From: Montifringilla adamsi | Taxonomy: Eukaryota > Chordata > Aves > Passeriformes > Passeridae | Length of the DNA stretch: 64,000 bases | Assembly (NCBI GenBank): GCA_017590115.1 | Contig: JAGGNK010009114.1 | Span: 22,172,662-22,236,661, forward strand | Reading direction: 5' to 3' | In this document: positions 52,701-64,000 of the stretch, one piece after another | How the letters are laid out: the number at the start of each line of letters is the position of its first letter | Position numbering within the stretch: position 1 is the stretch's first letter | Program-made: the position numbers and the translations under genes | Notes under the pieces: generated by a model | The model's input: only the letters and a program-made list of their open reading frames with translations | What the model was told of the DNA's origin: nothing | The model's database searches: none

Positions 52701-55700
52701 TGGAGACACACCGAAGTTGTACAACTTTTCAGCAAGTCATTCTGGGGAGAAGCCCAATAGAAATCTGCCTGTGTTTTGGCAGAATTTAAGGGCTAATATC
52801 CAAGGAAACAATCCAGAAAGCCAGCTTTCCAAAGGATATTTAGCCTTGGGGACACCTAAAAAATGTTTAAGTGTTCCCAAAGTGTTTCATCCACACCTGT
52901 GCTGAAGTGCAAGGCAGTTTGGAAGGTTTCTCACACAGCTCCACCTAAGCTCCCCCAAGCTCCAGAGCCCAGGCAGCAGTTCCTACAGGCCAGTGAGCTC
53001 CTCAAAGAGACACTCGATGCTTGATTAATTGTGCAGCAAAGGAGGCTCTAATTTGCAAACATCCTAACCGCAGCCCACTCCTGGTACAATGAGATCAAGA
53101 AGGAAATACAGAGGGGTAATGCATCCTCTGCACCTGTTTGTTTGACCACTTTCTAAGCACCTCTCTCTCTTTCTTTAAGGTAACTAATATATCACATGAA
53201 CCACTGGGCATAGGGAATACATCCATCATTGCACACATGCACAAAGGAAAAGAAAATGACATGAAAAATGTTATTATGCAGGAGGACCTAGATTCATCTT
53301 TTGATTTATACTGAGTCAAGCCTGTTTAAGACAGAGGTTTAGTTTCAAACAAGTTTTGTTAGCCCCGAGATTCCATTAGAAAAAGAAAAACCACAAGCTG
53401 GCTTTTCAGTGGGTCTACATTTAGTCACCAGCTTCCTCATTTTGCAACTCTAGAAAGGGGTTATTTGGTTTTTTGTAATAATAAATGACTTATGCTTCAC
53501 TGTTTGTCTGTAGATCTCAAAACTAATAAAAAAATATGTCTTACAATCAGTAAACTGTTGTTTGCACTTTCCTGTACCCTTACTGCTGTGGGGCTTGAAC
53601 CAAACCTTCAATGCTGCTATAGGCCAGGTGCTGCTAAAAATTATTTTATATATAGACCCTAATTTTGCAACAGTGACTGGGAATCACTGGACTTTAACAA
53701 ACAAGGTAGTTTCACTCTATTTAATTGGTTGCCCTCTGTAATGATTGTCAGTCAATAAGAGTATTTCAAGAAGAAAAACAGCCTCTCAACTCAGAGATTT
53801 TTCATGTTTCTTCTCTTGAATATTTTGGGATTAACTGCATTACAGTTATTTTCAGTGTATGTGTACTTGTCTTTATGTTTCACAACAAATGTCTTTAAAA
53901 TTTGATTTTATAATTGCATTTACATTTCTTTTGGCAATAAGCTTATTTCTTATGAGCCTATCTTCAGCACGTGCTCTGTGCTACTTTCACATTATCAATT
54001 AACAAGGCACGTTGAACTGAACCCCTACTGCTGCAATGTGATCTGTCACTAGAAACTGTGCAGGAGTCTTTACTCACAGTTAACAAAAGTGAAGTCAAAA
54101 TGGACTTATTGAGGAGGATACATTAGAAGAGAAAGCAATCAGAAATTTAAAATTATTTCATGTGAATTTTGTGAGGAAAGATACAACACAAGTAGAAACC
54201 AATATTTGTTAGTTTTGGAAAACATTTTTTTCGTATTTCATTTGTTACTTTCTGATTCAATTAAGAAAAACCTGAGATAACAGTGAACACTTTTGATTCA
54301 CCTGATTTCAGTTATTTGTTTTATAAAAAGGTTAAAGACAATAAAATATTGCATAGAAAAAAAAACCTTTCTGAACTGCCTATAAAAATTTTGTTTCCAT
54401 TTCTAAAATCAGTACAATGATCTACTGAACAGGTTAAGATTAAATTTTACTGAGGCAGAGTAGAGGCAGAATAATTGGAAATCTCACTTCTAGGCAGACG
54501 CAGACATGAGCATAAAATGTCTGGAAAGCACCAACGTTGAAATACAGATGTGAATTAAAACGTCTGCAAGGTTTCTGCATCTATAGGACACATTATCCAC
54601 AGTGGCTGCACACAGCAACTTCCTGGGCAAAGTCTTTCACCTATTTACATGGTCTGTTCTATCAGCCAAGCTTTTTCCCAAAACATGAGGTTAAATCAAA
54701 AGTGTTAATGGCATCTTTCAGTGCTACTAGCTGTAAAACTCTTTTACAATAACATTTAAAGCATTAAACAAAAAAAATCTGTCCTTACTTACAAGGCAAA
54801 GCAGAAAAGGAAGGTCATTCATTACACCCCATTCACTATTTTCTGTTTCATTCTGTAAATATTATAGTGCTACTGAGAAAAAATATAATGTCTGCAGTTC
54901 TCAGATCTTCCTTCAGAGTTTCAATCACTTGCTTCCCAAGAAGGGGTTTAACAAATACCACACTGTTCTGTCAATATTTGTATGCAGCACCACATAGGGC
55001 AAGCTGCCAAACTTGCATGGTTTAAAGAGCCAAGGGTGGAAAACTGACACCCTAACAAACACACTCCCGGCTTTGTCTCTTTTAACTTGGTGGTAAAAGT
55101 GTCATCTTTGCCTCTGACTGCAGTTTCGGAAGGCTCTTTTGTTTGCTTGCTCTACTTCTCCAGAAATGCAGTATTTAATAATCACTGTTCACTAAACTTC
55201 AGGGATTTGTTTCATGCTCAAACATTTCTTATGCAATTATAAGCCTTTTGCTCTCCACCAGCTGCACTTTAAATGTATTTTAATTGGCTGGAATTTAGAA
55301 GGAATCCATTTGGCAGTCATTTACATTTGAAGCACGCCCCTAGCAGCTGAAACAGACCCCAGAAGCAGCCCGATTACTTCATCAAAAGAAACTGCTTGAA
55401 TACCCTCAACTCCTACATAACTACAGTGAACTCCATTATATAGGTGTGGTGATGTAATTGATAATTCTCTGCTATGTTTTTGCTTGTACTGGTACTAGAA
55501 TGGATTATCAACCAATACATTTAGGGAGTGGTCGCAGGCTTACAGCACTCAGCATTAGTTTTCAAACATTCCTGTCTTTCCAGAGGGCCCTTTCTTGTGC
55601 TGTTTCTCTATCTGATGTAGCAGCACTGTGGCTCTAACACTGGTAGTATTGTTTCTATACTTGCAGCACAGCAAGAATGTCACCAGCTGGATTTTTGTAT

Positions 55701-58700
55701 GTAATATTATTTTAAAAGCTTCTAATGTGCTAGTTGTTCATGGATCAAAGTATAAACTAAGTTTAGGACATTACATTAGGAATGGCTCAGTTTTCCATTT
55801 CTCTTTATTTTTGGGCTCCTAATGTGTATTGCAAGCCAACTTTGCAGACCTTGATTTAATGTAGTACGCTCACCCTGGCCTGCAGTTTGTAATGCAGAGG
55901 TTTAAGAGTTGACAGCAGTAGGGAGAGCTACCAACAGCTGCTCAGAAAAAAAGAATGAGAAGACATTAAGGGGAGAACCACAAGAAATCCCACTGTAAAA
56001 TGCAGCATTTAGGATGAATGTAGTGACATTAACAGGTCAGGTTTAAAAACAGAGAGACATTCCAAGTGGTGCTGATTGAACGCGTGGTATCTGAAAAACC
56101 CAGAGCTCTGCAATCCATGAAAGCTCCTGTGAAATTGTAACTGCTTGAGAGTTCACTTATCATCAGCGTGCCACGGAGGATGAAGGAGCAAAAGAAAAGG
56201 GATTATTCTCTAGCTGAAGTACAATGAGAACTGTTTTCTGCATTTAAAAGGTGAATAGTTCTTGAAGTGAAGTTATGACAATACTTGCCACCTACAAAGA
56301 AAAGCAGAATTTCAAGTGCATTGTATGAAAAGGAGAAGGATTAATGCCACAGAGAGAGACCATTATACCATAGAAGAGCTGCATATTTTAATAATTTGAC
56401 TCCATCCAACTCTGGAAGTTTCCATAGTTAACTGGCTTATATTCCTAAGGGGAAACCCTTAGTGTACTTAGTTCTTAAGGGGACTTACAGGACAAAATAC
56501 TTTAAAAAGTCCTGAAAACATGTAGAAATTGCCAAAGTAGATGATAAAATATGAGAAGCCAAATAATTTGTTATATTTCAACCACCTTATGACACTTCAC
56601 TGAGAGAGGGCCAAACAGCTCTCTGGAATCTGTTTGTATTATTACAGTAACCCAGTGTACCACACTCACTTCATGTATTTCATCCTCAAATTTATTCATG
56701 ACATACAGAAATATTCTTGCTTTTCTCCTTTTGAAGACACTATGCCTATGACCAGCCTGTGACAGGAACCCAGCTCCTCCATGCCTTTCTCAATTTATAA
56801 TTGTCCCATGTAGAGACACTTGTGGCCACAACCCAGATCAGAGCTAACTCAGGTTAACAGCTGAAAAGCACAAAGAAGCATCTTAGATGTCCGAAAGCCA
56901 AAGGAAACAGAAGTGGGGCTTAAATCCAGAATTCTTTCCCCCTCATCCTAGCAGAAAAAGATTAGACAGCTGCATACCTTTGTCTCATCTGTAGCCTATC
57001 AAAACAGATGACAGAACTCCAACTGTGCTCAAAAGGTGACACAGAGAGAAGAAGAGTTGTAGAACTATCTGTGACCTCAGCTTTAAATGAAAAGAAAATC
57101 CTATATCATTACAAGCAAACAAGATACATCGTATTTGAATCCTTACTCATGCATCACAGCTTTGCCTACATGACTTTACATGTTTGCTCAAAAAAACAGA
57201 CTCTTCCTGATGGAAGGAATAGGGTGTAAAATCCAGGGGAGTATCGTAAGAACGGTGTGATGGATGAAGAGGAGTTCTAGGCAGGAAGGCAAATGACAAC
57301 AGCCAGCTCCTGTCCCCCTGCCTCTGCTGAGGGGCAAGCAGCAAACTTGGGAAGAGAAAGGTCAGCACACTATTCATGCTGTCACTCTGGGAATCCCCTG
57401 CGTTGTCAGGGACTGCACGGTGACAGCCATGAAGCCCTGATGTGTCCTTGACTCTTACAGGACACTGAAGACAATTGGCCATTATTTAGCTTCAATATCT
57501 ATCTTCACCATTATTTAAATGTGAAACACTGGCAAATGTTTCCAAAGAAACAGTACTGGTGGGATTTTCTAAAGAGGGAGACTGATTTATTTTCAAGCCT
57601 TATCTGAGAGTCAAGTCACAGAAACAATAAGCCTCAGAAAAGCTGTACACTAAACTAGTTTTCTGGTAGCAGTTCTGCAAGGAAACCCTTGGCTTGACAA
57701 AAATTAGCATAAGACACGTTTACTATTAGGACAGTTAATAGCCCTAAGCACAGGGAAAAGGAAAAAAACATTTCTTTGAATTTCAGAAATTATTAAGGAT
57801 AGAAGAGAGAGAGAAATATGGGTGCTATCAAAGGAAAGGTAATCAATCCTTCAGCTGCAGAAGTATCAAGCAGTAAAGAATACTTCCACCACGCCTAATG
57901 GCAATTCTTTGCTGCCTTCCTTCCCTAACTGCTCTTGGAATTCAGCTAGACTAGAGGGAAAAAAACCACATTACAGTCATACGCACAAGCAAAAAGGAAC
58001 TGTGGCAAAGGAGACACCCCACAGTGAATGAAAAGCTGGTGTGCTCCTATGCAAATTCTATGCATCAGTCTAACAGAACAACCTTCAGGAGATATATAAG
58101 GCTGTTAGTGTAGCTGATACCTAGCTGAAAATGAAGGGGGTGAGGGGGATAAGAACACAAGCATGTAGGATTTATTAAAACATTAGCCCAGCAGAGTCCT
58201 AGTGAAACATATGAGAACTGAAAAAAATGATGTTTCTGAAGAGGACTCAAGAAATAAAATGTCACCTAGCCTGTATGCCAGAAACCAGGAAGTAGAATAT
58301 TAAAATGTAGTTTATTGCAACCTTTTGAAAACCAGGTGAGAACACTGGCCACTCAATTACTTTTCTTTAATCCAGAGGCTGCCCATGTGAAACACTCTGA
58401 AGGCCAGTAATTGGATGATCAGGCTCACCCTGGTCCTAGCTGAAATAGGCAGGCAGAAAGAAAGCAGAGAATAAATTGCAGCCTTTGCTCACACAAAGTG
58501 GGGTTATCTCTGTACATTTTACATCATTTTCTACCTCTCTATCTTCCTTCTATACATTTCAAGATTTTCAAATCTGCACAGACAAGTGTTGGATAACAGA
58601 GTTAATCTCCACTGACCTGTAATATTTTGCTAAGTATCACCCAAAAAGTGTCACAGCACATGCACCACTCCCTCTGTGCTGTGGTGTATGGGAGGGATGT

Positions 58701-60754
58701 ATATTTATTAAAATACATTTCTTTCTCTGACCTTCTTTTGAAATCTGGTTCTGCATCCCTTGCTCGTCCTTCAGGGAATTACATCCAAGTCAGCCCTACA
58801 TACACATAGAGTGTATCTTCATGAAGACTTATAAAATCTCTGAAACTCACAGCATGGCTGGCAAGATTATACTCCACTGCACCACTGCACTGCTTATCCA
58901 TGCTGACATATCCCCAGTGGAAACAGGACTCAACAAAACCATGACCAATTATGAATGGGTCTTATGCTTCTGAACAGCAAAGTTGAGGCCTGATAAACTT
59001 AAGAATTTATACAAAAAATATGTTATGCTTTTTGGATGGTGGTGGCCTGATTACTACAGCCTTGGTGCTGTGCAGTAGTAGAATAGGTGAGAGAGACATT
59101 CACTTTCCCTGTGCATTAACACCTCACCTTCTTGAGAGCACCTGCAAGGGCTGTGGAGATGTTAGAAACCAATCCCCTCCCTTGCAGCAAGCAGCACTCT
59201 GAGAAATGCTTCCATGTCATTGGTCTGCTGGGAGTTCAAATGTCATCTGTCTGTGACTCCCTTGAAGGAACAAAATCTCTGATATTGGAAATGGAACACA
59301 GGGCATGTTAGGGAATACCAGGAGCTGAGAGAACAGACACCCTTTGATAGGTCAGTTCCCTAAAGATAAGCTGCATGCATTGTTGCTCTGTTATCTGCTA
59401 CACACACTCCTCTGATAAGGTATTTCCAGCACTATTACATTCTTCTAAGTAGCCTCAGTGTTAAATATGGAAAAAATTCCCCAAAAAAATAACAATTAGT
59501 TTGTGTCCAAGGTTAAATCCATACTATCAGCAAAACTGGCTGGGTATAAAGTCATATTATTCAGCCTGAAGATAAATTTGGAAGCTTATTGTGGTATTCA
59601 TGTCCCTGGGCTTCTTACCACAACTTCTCAAATTTTTCTCTCAAAATACCATGACTTTCTTGTTGCCTCATTTCACTTAGAAAGGAAAAAAGGTATTTTA
59701 AATATTAGTTTGGATTCAAAATTGATGGAATCTTATGCTTTGCAAATCACTGCAGTCAGAGAAGACAGCGATCTGTTCATGAAGAGGAGAATAAAACCAA
59801 ACCCGGCTGGTGACAGAAAAATCTCCAGACCATTCCTTTGCACAGGCATGGCCTCAGAGTTCAAGTTTTCAGGGCAGAAGACACCAAAGGCTGTGGGATA
59901 ACGCAACTGACTACAAACAGGTCTGGACAACATAACTGACTGGAGGGCAAAAGTAAACAGGGGTGGAGCAAAAACAATCCAAGTTATGCATCCTGCATGG
60001 ATGCACATTCACCTTCAGGGGAGTCAGTCTGCTGCCCTGGAGATGTGTCATCTTCAAGTGAACAATATTTACTTTGATGCATAAAGACAAATGTCATTTT
60101 CAGTTGCTGCAAGCTTGTTTACCTTTTAACCAAGCAGATTCACATGTCAAGCTGTGACAATTTGAAAAGCAATATAAAAGAACTATAGGAAAATTATATA
60201 TTTTAAAAAGGTATCAGTGTGTCACTCTCATCTTGTGGAAAACATATAGCACCCTGTTGAAATTATTTTAAATATTTAAAACACCTACTGCTATTCTAGG
60301 ACTTTTCACTGAGGATTAAGTTATTTACAAAAGCTGGGAAGGTCACAGGGAAGTCCATGACTGTTCATTCTTATTACTTTTACCAGCTTAAGTTTCTATT
60401 AAGTTAACAGTCAGGTTGAGAAAGACTGATGGATACTTGGCAAAGGATATCAAGGACCTCTACAAGACTGAAAGTTTTGTTTATGAACATTTCTAATAAT
60501 CTCCTCATAAGCACTCCCAGCTTGTAACAAAATAATACCTGAAAGTTCATTTCAAAGACATTATTTTCTATAAATATCAGAAGTTATGACATTCTCATTA
60601 GCTTAATTAGGATAAGACAATCAGAAAAGAGCAGATGGTTTTTAATTAAACTATGTCTTAGAACAGCACAGAATGGTAATGTACAGTGTTACCTGTGACA
60701 CTGGTAAAATACTAATTTTTGTGAAATAAGATTCTGAAGTAGGATACCAGCAGA
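46724..60754. other. Non-coding sequence, no gene seen
   Basis: About 14 kb of unique AT-rich sequence. The longest frame is 132 codons (plus, 59503-59901), followed by 117 codons (plus, 51743-52096); neither carries a recognisable domain. A 7-bp TGCATCC/GGATGCA inverted repeat lies at 59987-60005. No CR1, LTR or tandem array was found. Confidence 0.5.
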
Positions 60755-60784
60755 TCATCAGTGCTGGATCACCAGCACTGGTGA
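60755..60784. repeat. Strong nested inverted repeat
   Basis: A 13-bp stem (one G:T pair) with a 4-base ATCA loop; the central 9 bp, CAGTGCTGG/CCAGCACTG, are perfect. The right half (60769-60784) is itself a 7-bp inverted repeat, TCACCAG/CTGGTGA. Partial pairing continues for a few bases outside. Its role is unknown: it is short for a microRNA precursor, and could be a protein-binding palindrome or chance. Confidence 0.85.
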
Positions 60785-63700
60785 ATTTCTATATGAACAC
60801 AGAATTCTAATATTTTCTCCTGTTGGAAGAAAGTTCCAGATTGTACTTTAATCACTCCAGTTTTCACTACTTAGCAATTATTATCACAATGCCTATATTA
60901 ATAAACTTGTTTCAAATATTAATTTAATAATAGCAATTGGAACTTTTTACAGCATTAGAGGATTCAGCATTTAAACCTTCCCAGAAGGCAGGGATATAGT
61001 AAATGACATGTTCTCATAATGCTTTTAGGTACTGTATAGATGGGACATAATTAAAGTAAGACTTAATTAAAGCTTTTCTTCTCCAGAGACAGACAGGTAA
61101 AACATAACTTACTGAATTCTCAAGCACAAAAGAGTCTAAAATTGTCTTCACAATTTCACAATTGTAGATTCTCAGCAAATGTACAGCAAATGAGAAATAC
61201 AGTGACAGTTGGGAATTTGTGTTGTTTCTACCTCTTCCCATTTCAATCTAACTAATTTCTAATCCCTTGAAACAAAGCAGTCAGCAGTCAGCTTATAATA
61301 AGCATACTGCTTAGAAAACTTGGGTCTTGTAGCTTACTGCTAAAAGATTGTATGGGTGATTCTGCTCATGCTAAATTGAACTGCTTTCAGTGGTGCACCA
61401 CAAAAATCCACCTGGGTGGAACCAGCCACTTCAAAGTGTGTCCTTGGGCAAGTTACATAACTTTCTTGGTTAACAGCTGGTTTTCTTTGTGGCAGTACTC
61501 ACCACTTACTATCTGCAGGTGTAGAAAACAGTGCATCCAAGGAGCCACCACACTAATGAGCCCTGTATAAATTCAGTGGTGGTTGCTTTATGTCTGGTGT
61601 GAGATCTCGAGATGATGGCTGGCTTCAGTGCCCTGTGTGATGCATGGGGAGAGACTGAAAACAGAAAAAGAAAGCAAACAAACCAGCAGCACGTGCTGAA
61701 GTCAGGACTCTACATGAAGCCACATGCTGAGCTTCCATCCCTCTTGAACCTGAAGCACTGATTCAGGGCTCTCTAGAACTCTTTCTGCCTACTTCTATTC
61801 CAATTTGTTCCTCCATCACTTAAGGATGTTTGGCAATAAAAGTACTCTGAAAGCCTTACACAGAAAGCTCCCAGAGGAAGCAACCTCCTCCTCTGTGTCT
61901 TCCAAAGAGCAGCTAAAGGTAAACTGTGCTAAGGAAAGGTGTCACCCATTAGTATTTTCTATACTAACACAGAGCCAGCAACAAACACCCACCCCAACAG
62001 CAGGGAACCTTACCACAGTGAGCTGGGGTGAACTGGATGTCCCTGCTGTCCAGCCCCTCCACTGCAGGTGGGCAAGGGAAGGGCTATTCTACCTGCTCAG
62101 AGCCCTCACCAGGTAAAACTGTCCATGGGCCAAGGGTTTTGTCAAGGGAATAGAACCAAGAAGACTCTGCTGCGTTAATATTGAGAGCTGATTATTTTAC
62201 ATCTGATTTAGAGCTGTTATAAAGTTATTCCCTTGGGCTAAAGAAGGGCCTAAAACAAGGCAAAAAACTCCTTTTGAAAGCTAATTGGTCTGTGCTAAAA
62301 CATGAACTAAAATAGTGGAGTAACAGCTGGCCTAGGCTTGGCTGACAAGCTCTGAATGGCTGTACCAGGTGTTGCACAGTGCCAGTGACTGGATCTCCAT
62401 ACGGAGGATTTGTGCCCTCAGCAGTCACCAGGCAGTAGCTGGTTTGGGTTCTAGGATGATGCAGAATGAAAACCCAGCTTATAAAGGCAGAGCTCGGCCA
62501 GGAATCACAGCCATGCGTTGGAAATGAGAGAACAGACATCTGCCAGTCAGCACAGAATTATTGTCATTGTCTCTTATCAGTTCCTTGCTCTGCAGAATGC
62601 AATAACTTGCTCCTCAGATGGTTGTGGTAGAAAGAGGCAGGGAACTTAGCTATGAAATCCTCTGCTGGAACCACTTACAGAAGCTGAAGATTGTATTCTT
62701 ACTTGAGAAACCTCATTCTTTTAAAAATCTATTCTAGACACATGACTGTACTAAATTTTCCTGAGCATAGGTGATTTTTAGCAGAATTTTCTTTGTTTAT
62801 AGGGACATAGGAAAGCGAGTGGGACAGAGTTGCAGCACAACTAGTAAACAGATCCAAATTTTCTTAGGTCACAAAACTAAAGCAGGTCACAGATCTTCCA
62901 ATTGTTTCACTTTTCCTCCAAAAGCCACTGAAGCTCTCTGGGCACAGCAGAGAATGATATGGCCACTTCTCCCCCACTAAATAATTGTGGCTGAATTCTG
63001 AACAAACAGACCTCTGTGGGATGGTGCTATTTACAATTACTCATATTAGTGAACATGAGCATATATAAACACTCCAACAAGAACAAGAGCATTTTGGTCA
63101 ATGAACCAGCAAACAACAGAAAAAAAAAAAAAAAAAGCAAAATCACTGCTGAAAAAAGGATGAGAATAAAACAGCCAGTCTGGGAAGAAGCAGTAAGTTT
63201 AGCATTCAATTTATATGAACTGAAATGCAGGTTTAAGGTATCTTTTCCTTCTTCACATTATTCCTCCATTTTCTGAGGCCCTTAGGTGCTGTAGTGTGGG
63301 CGGCTGAATTTGCTCTTCTGTTTCTATTTCCAGGATAACAATAAGCATTCACCAGATCAAATCTGATTTGTGCCAGCACAGCTTTTGGCCTGTGCCTCCT
63401 TGACCACACAGCCCACAGATGGGTTTTATCTAAGTTCAAAATAATAGAATGGATTACTTAAAGCATCTCCTGATGACAAAGCACTTTTAAGCATATTCAT
63501 GGTGCAGGACTGAGAAAGGACAGCTGGACGTCTGCAGGAACAAATGTGGTGTTTGTTTATAGCCAGAGTTTGCAGAGCCCCAGCAGTGATGCTCTGAGTC
63601 AATGCATCCTCCAGCTACCCAGGTCAGCAGCATGTGTGTTGAGGTCACGTTAACCCTTCTGCACTCACAGCAGAGTGTTCCTGCAAATGATTGCTTTCCA

Positions 63701-64000
63701 CCCCAGAAATCTTGTATGAGGGTCTTGTGTTGATAACACACTGGCAGTGAATCAGACCCTGAGAATTTGACAGTAGACCAGCAATTAAATTTTAAACATA
63801 CTGCCCAACTGTGGAATTAATGAATCTAAATAAACTGCATGTCTAAGGCAATTTTCTTCCTTGCATGACAATCCTAGGTTGCTTTTAATCTGATCCCTAA
63901 ATAGACCTCTCCCATTTGCATTTAGCCAAATATTTTGCTGTAAAACTTTAACAAGGGGAATGATGATTCACCTGAATTATAGCTATAAATCTGCAGTAAC
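60785..64000. other. Non-coding sequence to window end
   Basis: Frames are under 105 codons and unrecognised. A TAATTAAAG phrase is repeated 16 bp apart near 61048-61072, and 17 A lie at 63120-63136. No mobile element or RNA gene was seen. The window ends within the same type of sequence. Confidence 0.5.
63120..63136. repeat. Poly(A) tract, 17 A
   Basis: Simple homopolymer. No retroposon body recognised. Confidence 0.8.

Noticed and set aside
59503..59901. 132-codon plus-strand open frame
   Set aside because: No domain, no codon pattern distinct from surroundings, no splice or promoter context; it fits chance in 64 kb.
59987..60005. TGCATCC/GGATGCA inverted repeat
   Set aside because: A 7-bp stem with a 5-base loop is not unusual in 64 kb.

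Overview
The window looks like vertebrate nuclear DNA, most likely from a bird. Two things point there: truncated CR1-type LINE ends carrying the ATTCTATGA-type 3' terminus usual in avian CR1 (about 1505-1601 and 14266-14652), and probable solo LTRs of avian-type endogenous retroviruses. The rest is AT-rich, mostly CpG-poor, and broken by stops in all six frames. The longest open frame is 144 codons and none resembles a protein family I recognise. There is no operon structure, no recognisable tRNA or rRNA, no CRISPR array, and no exon I can defend. I read it as intergenic DNA or the inside of one very large intron; the sequence alone does not say which.

Layout. 1-12.6 kb: unique non-coding sequence with one CR1 3' end and two CpG-enriched patches (about 6717-7067 and 9381-9940). 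12.6-13.2 kb: the best-supported element, a probable 561-bp solo LTR on the minus strand bounded by TG...CA and flanked by a 6-bp direct repeat, GATTAT. A compact G-quadruplex motif lies about 200 bp beyond it. 14.27-14.65 kb: two CR1 ends facing opposite ways. 14.7-34.8 kb: unique sequence with homopolymer tracts, including a hairpin directly followed by 27 T. 34.8 kb: a (CA)17 microsatellite. 39.3-39.65 kb: a second, weaker LTR candidate of 327 bp. 44-46.7 kb: a 43-bp tandem duplication, an A18/T12 snap-back and a 95-bp tandem duplication. 46.7-64 kb: unique sequence with one strong short inverted repeat at 60.76 kb.

No genes here can be said to work together. The traceable history is one of retroelement insertion, small tandem duplications and simple-repeat growth. 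I did not find an undescribed biological system. The items most worth checking are the two LTR candidates, the nested inverted repeat at 60755-60784 and the 9.4-9.9 kb CpG patch.
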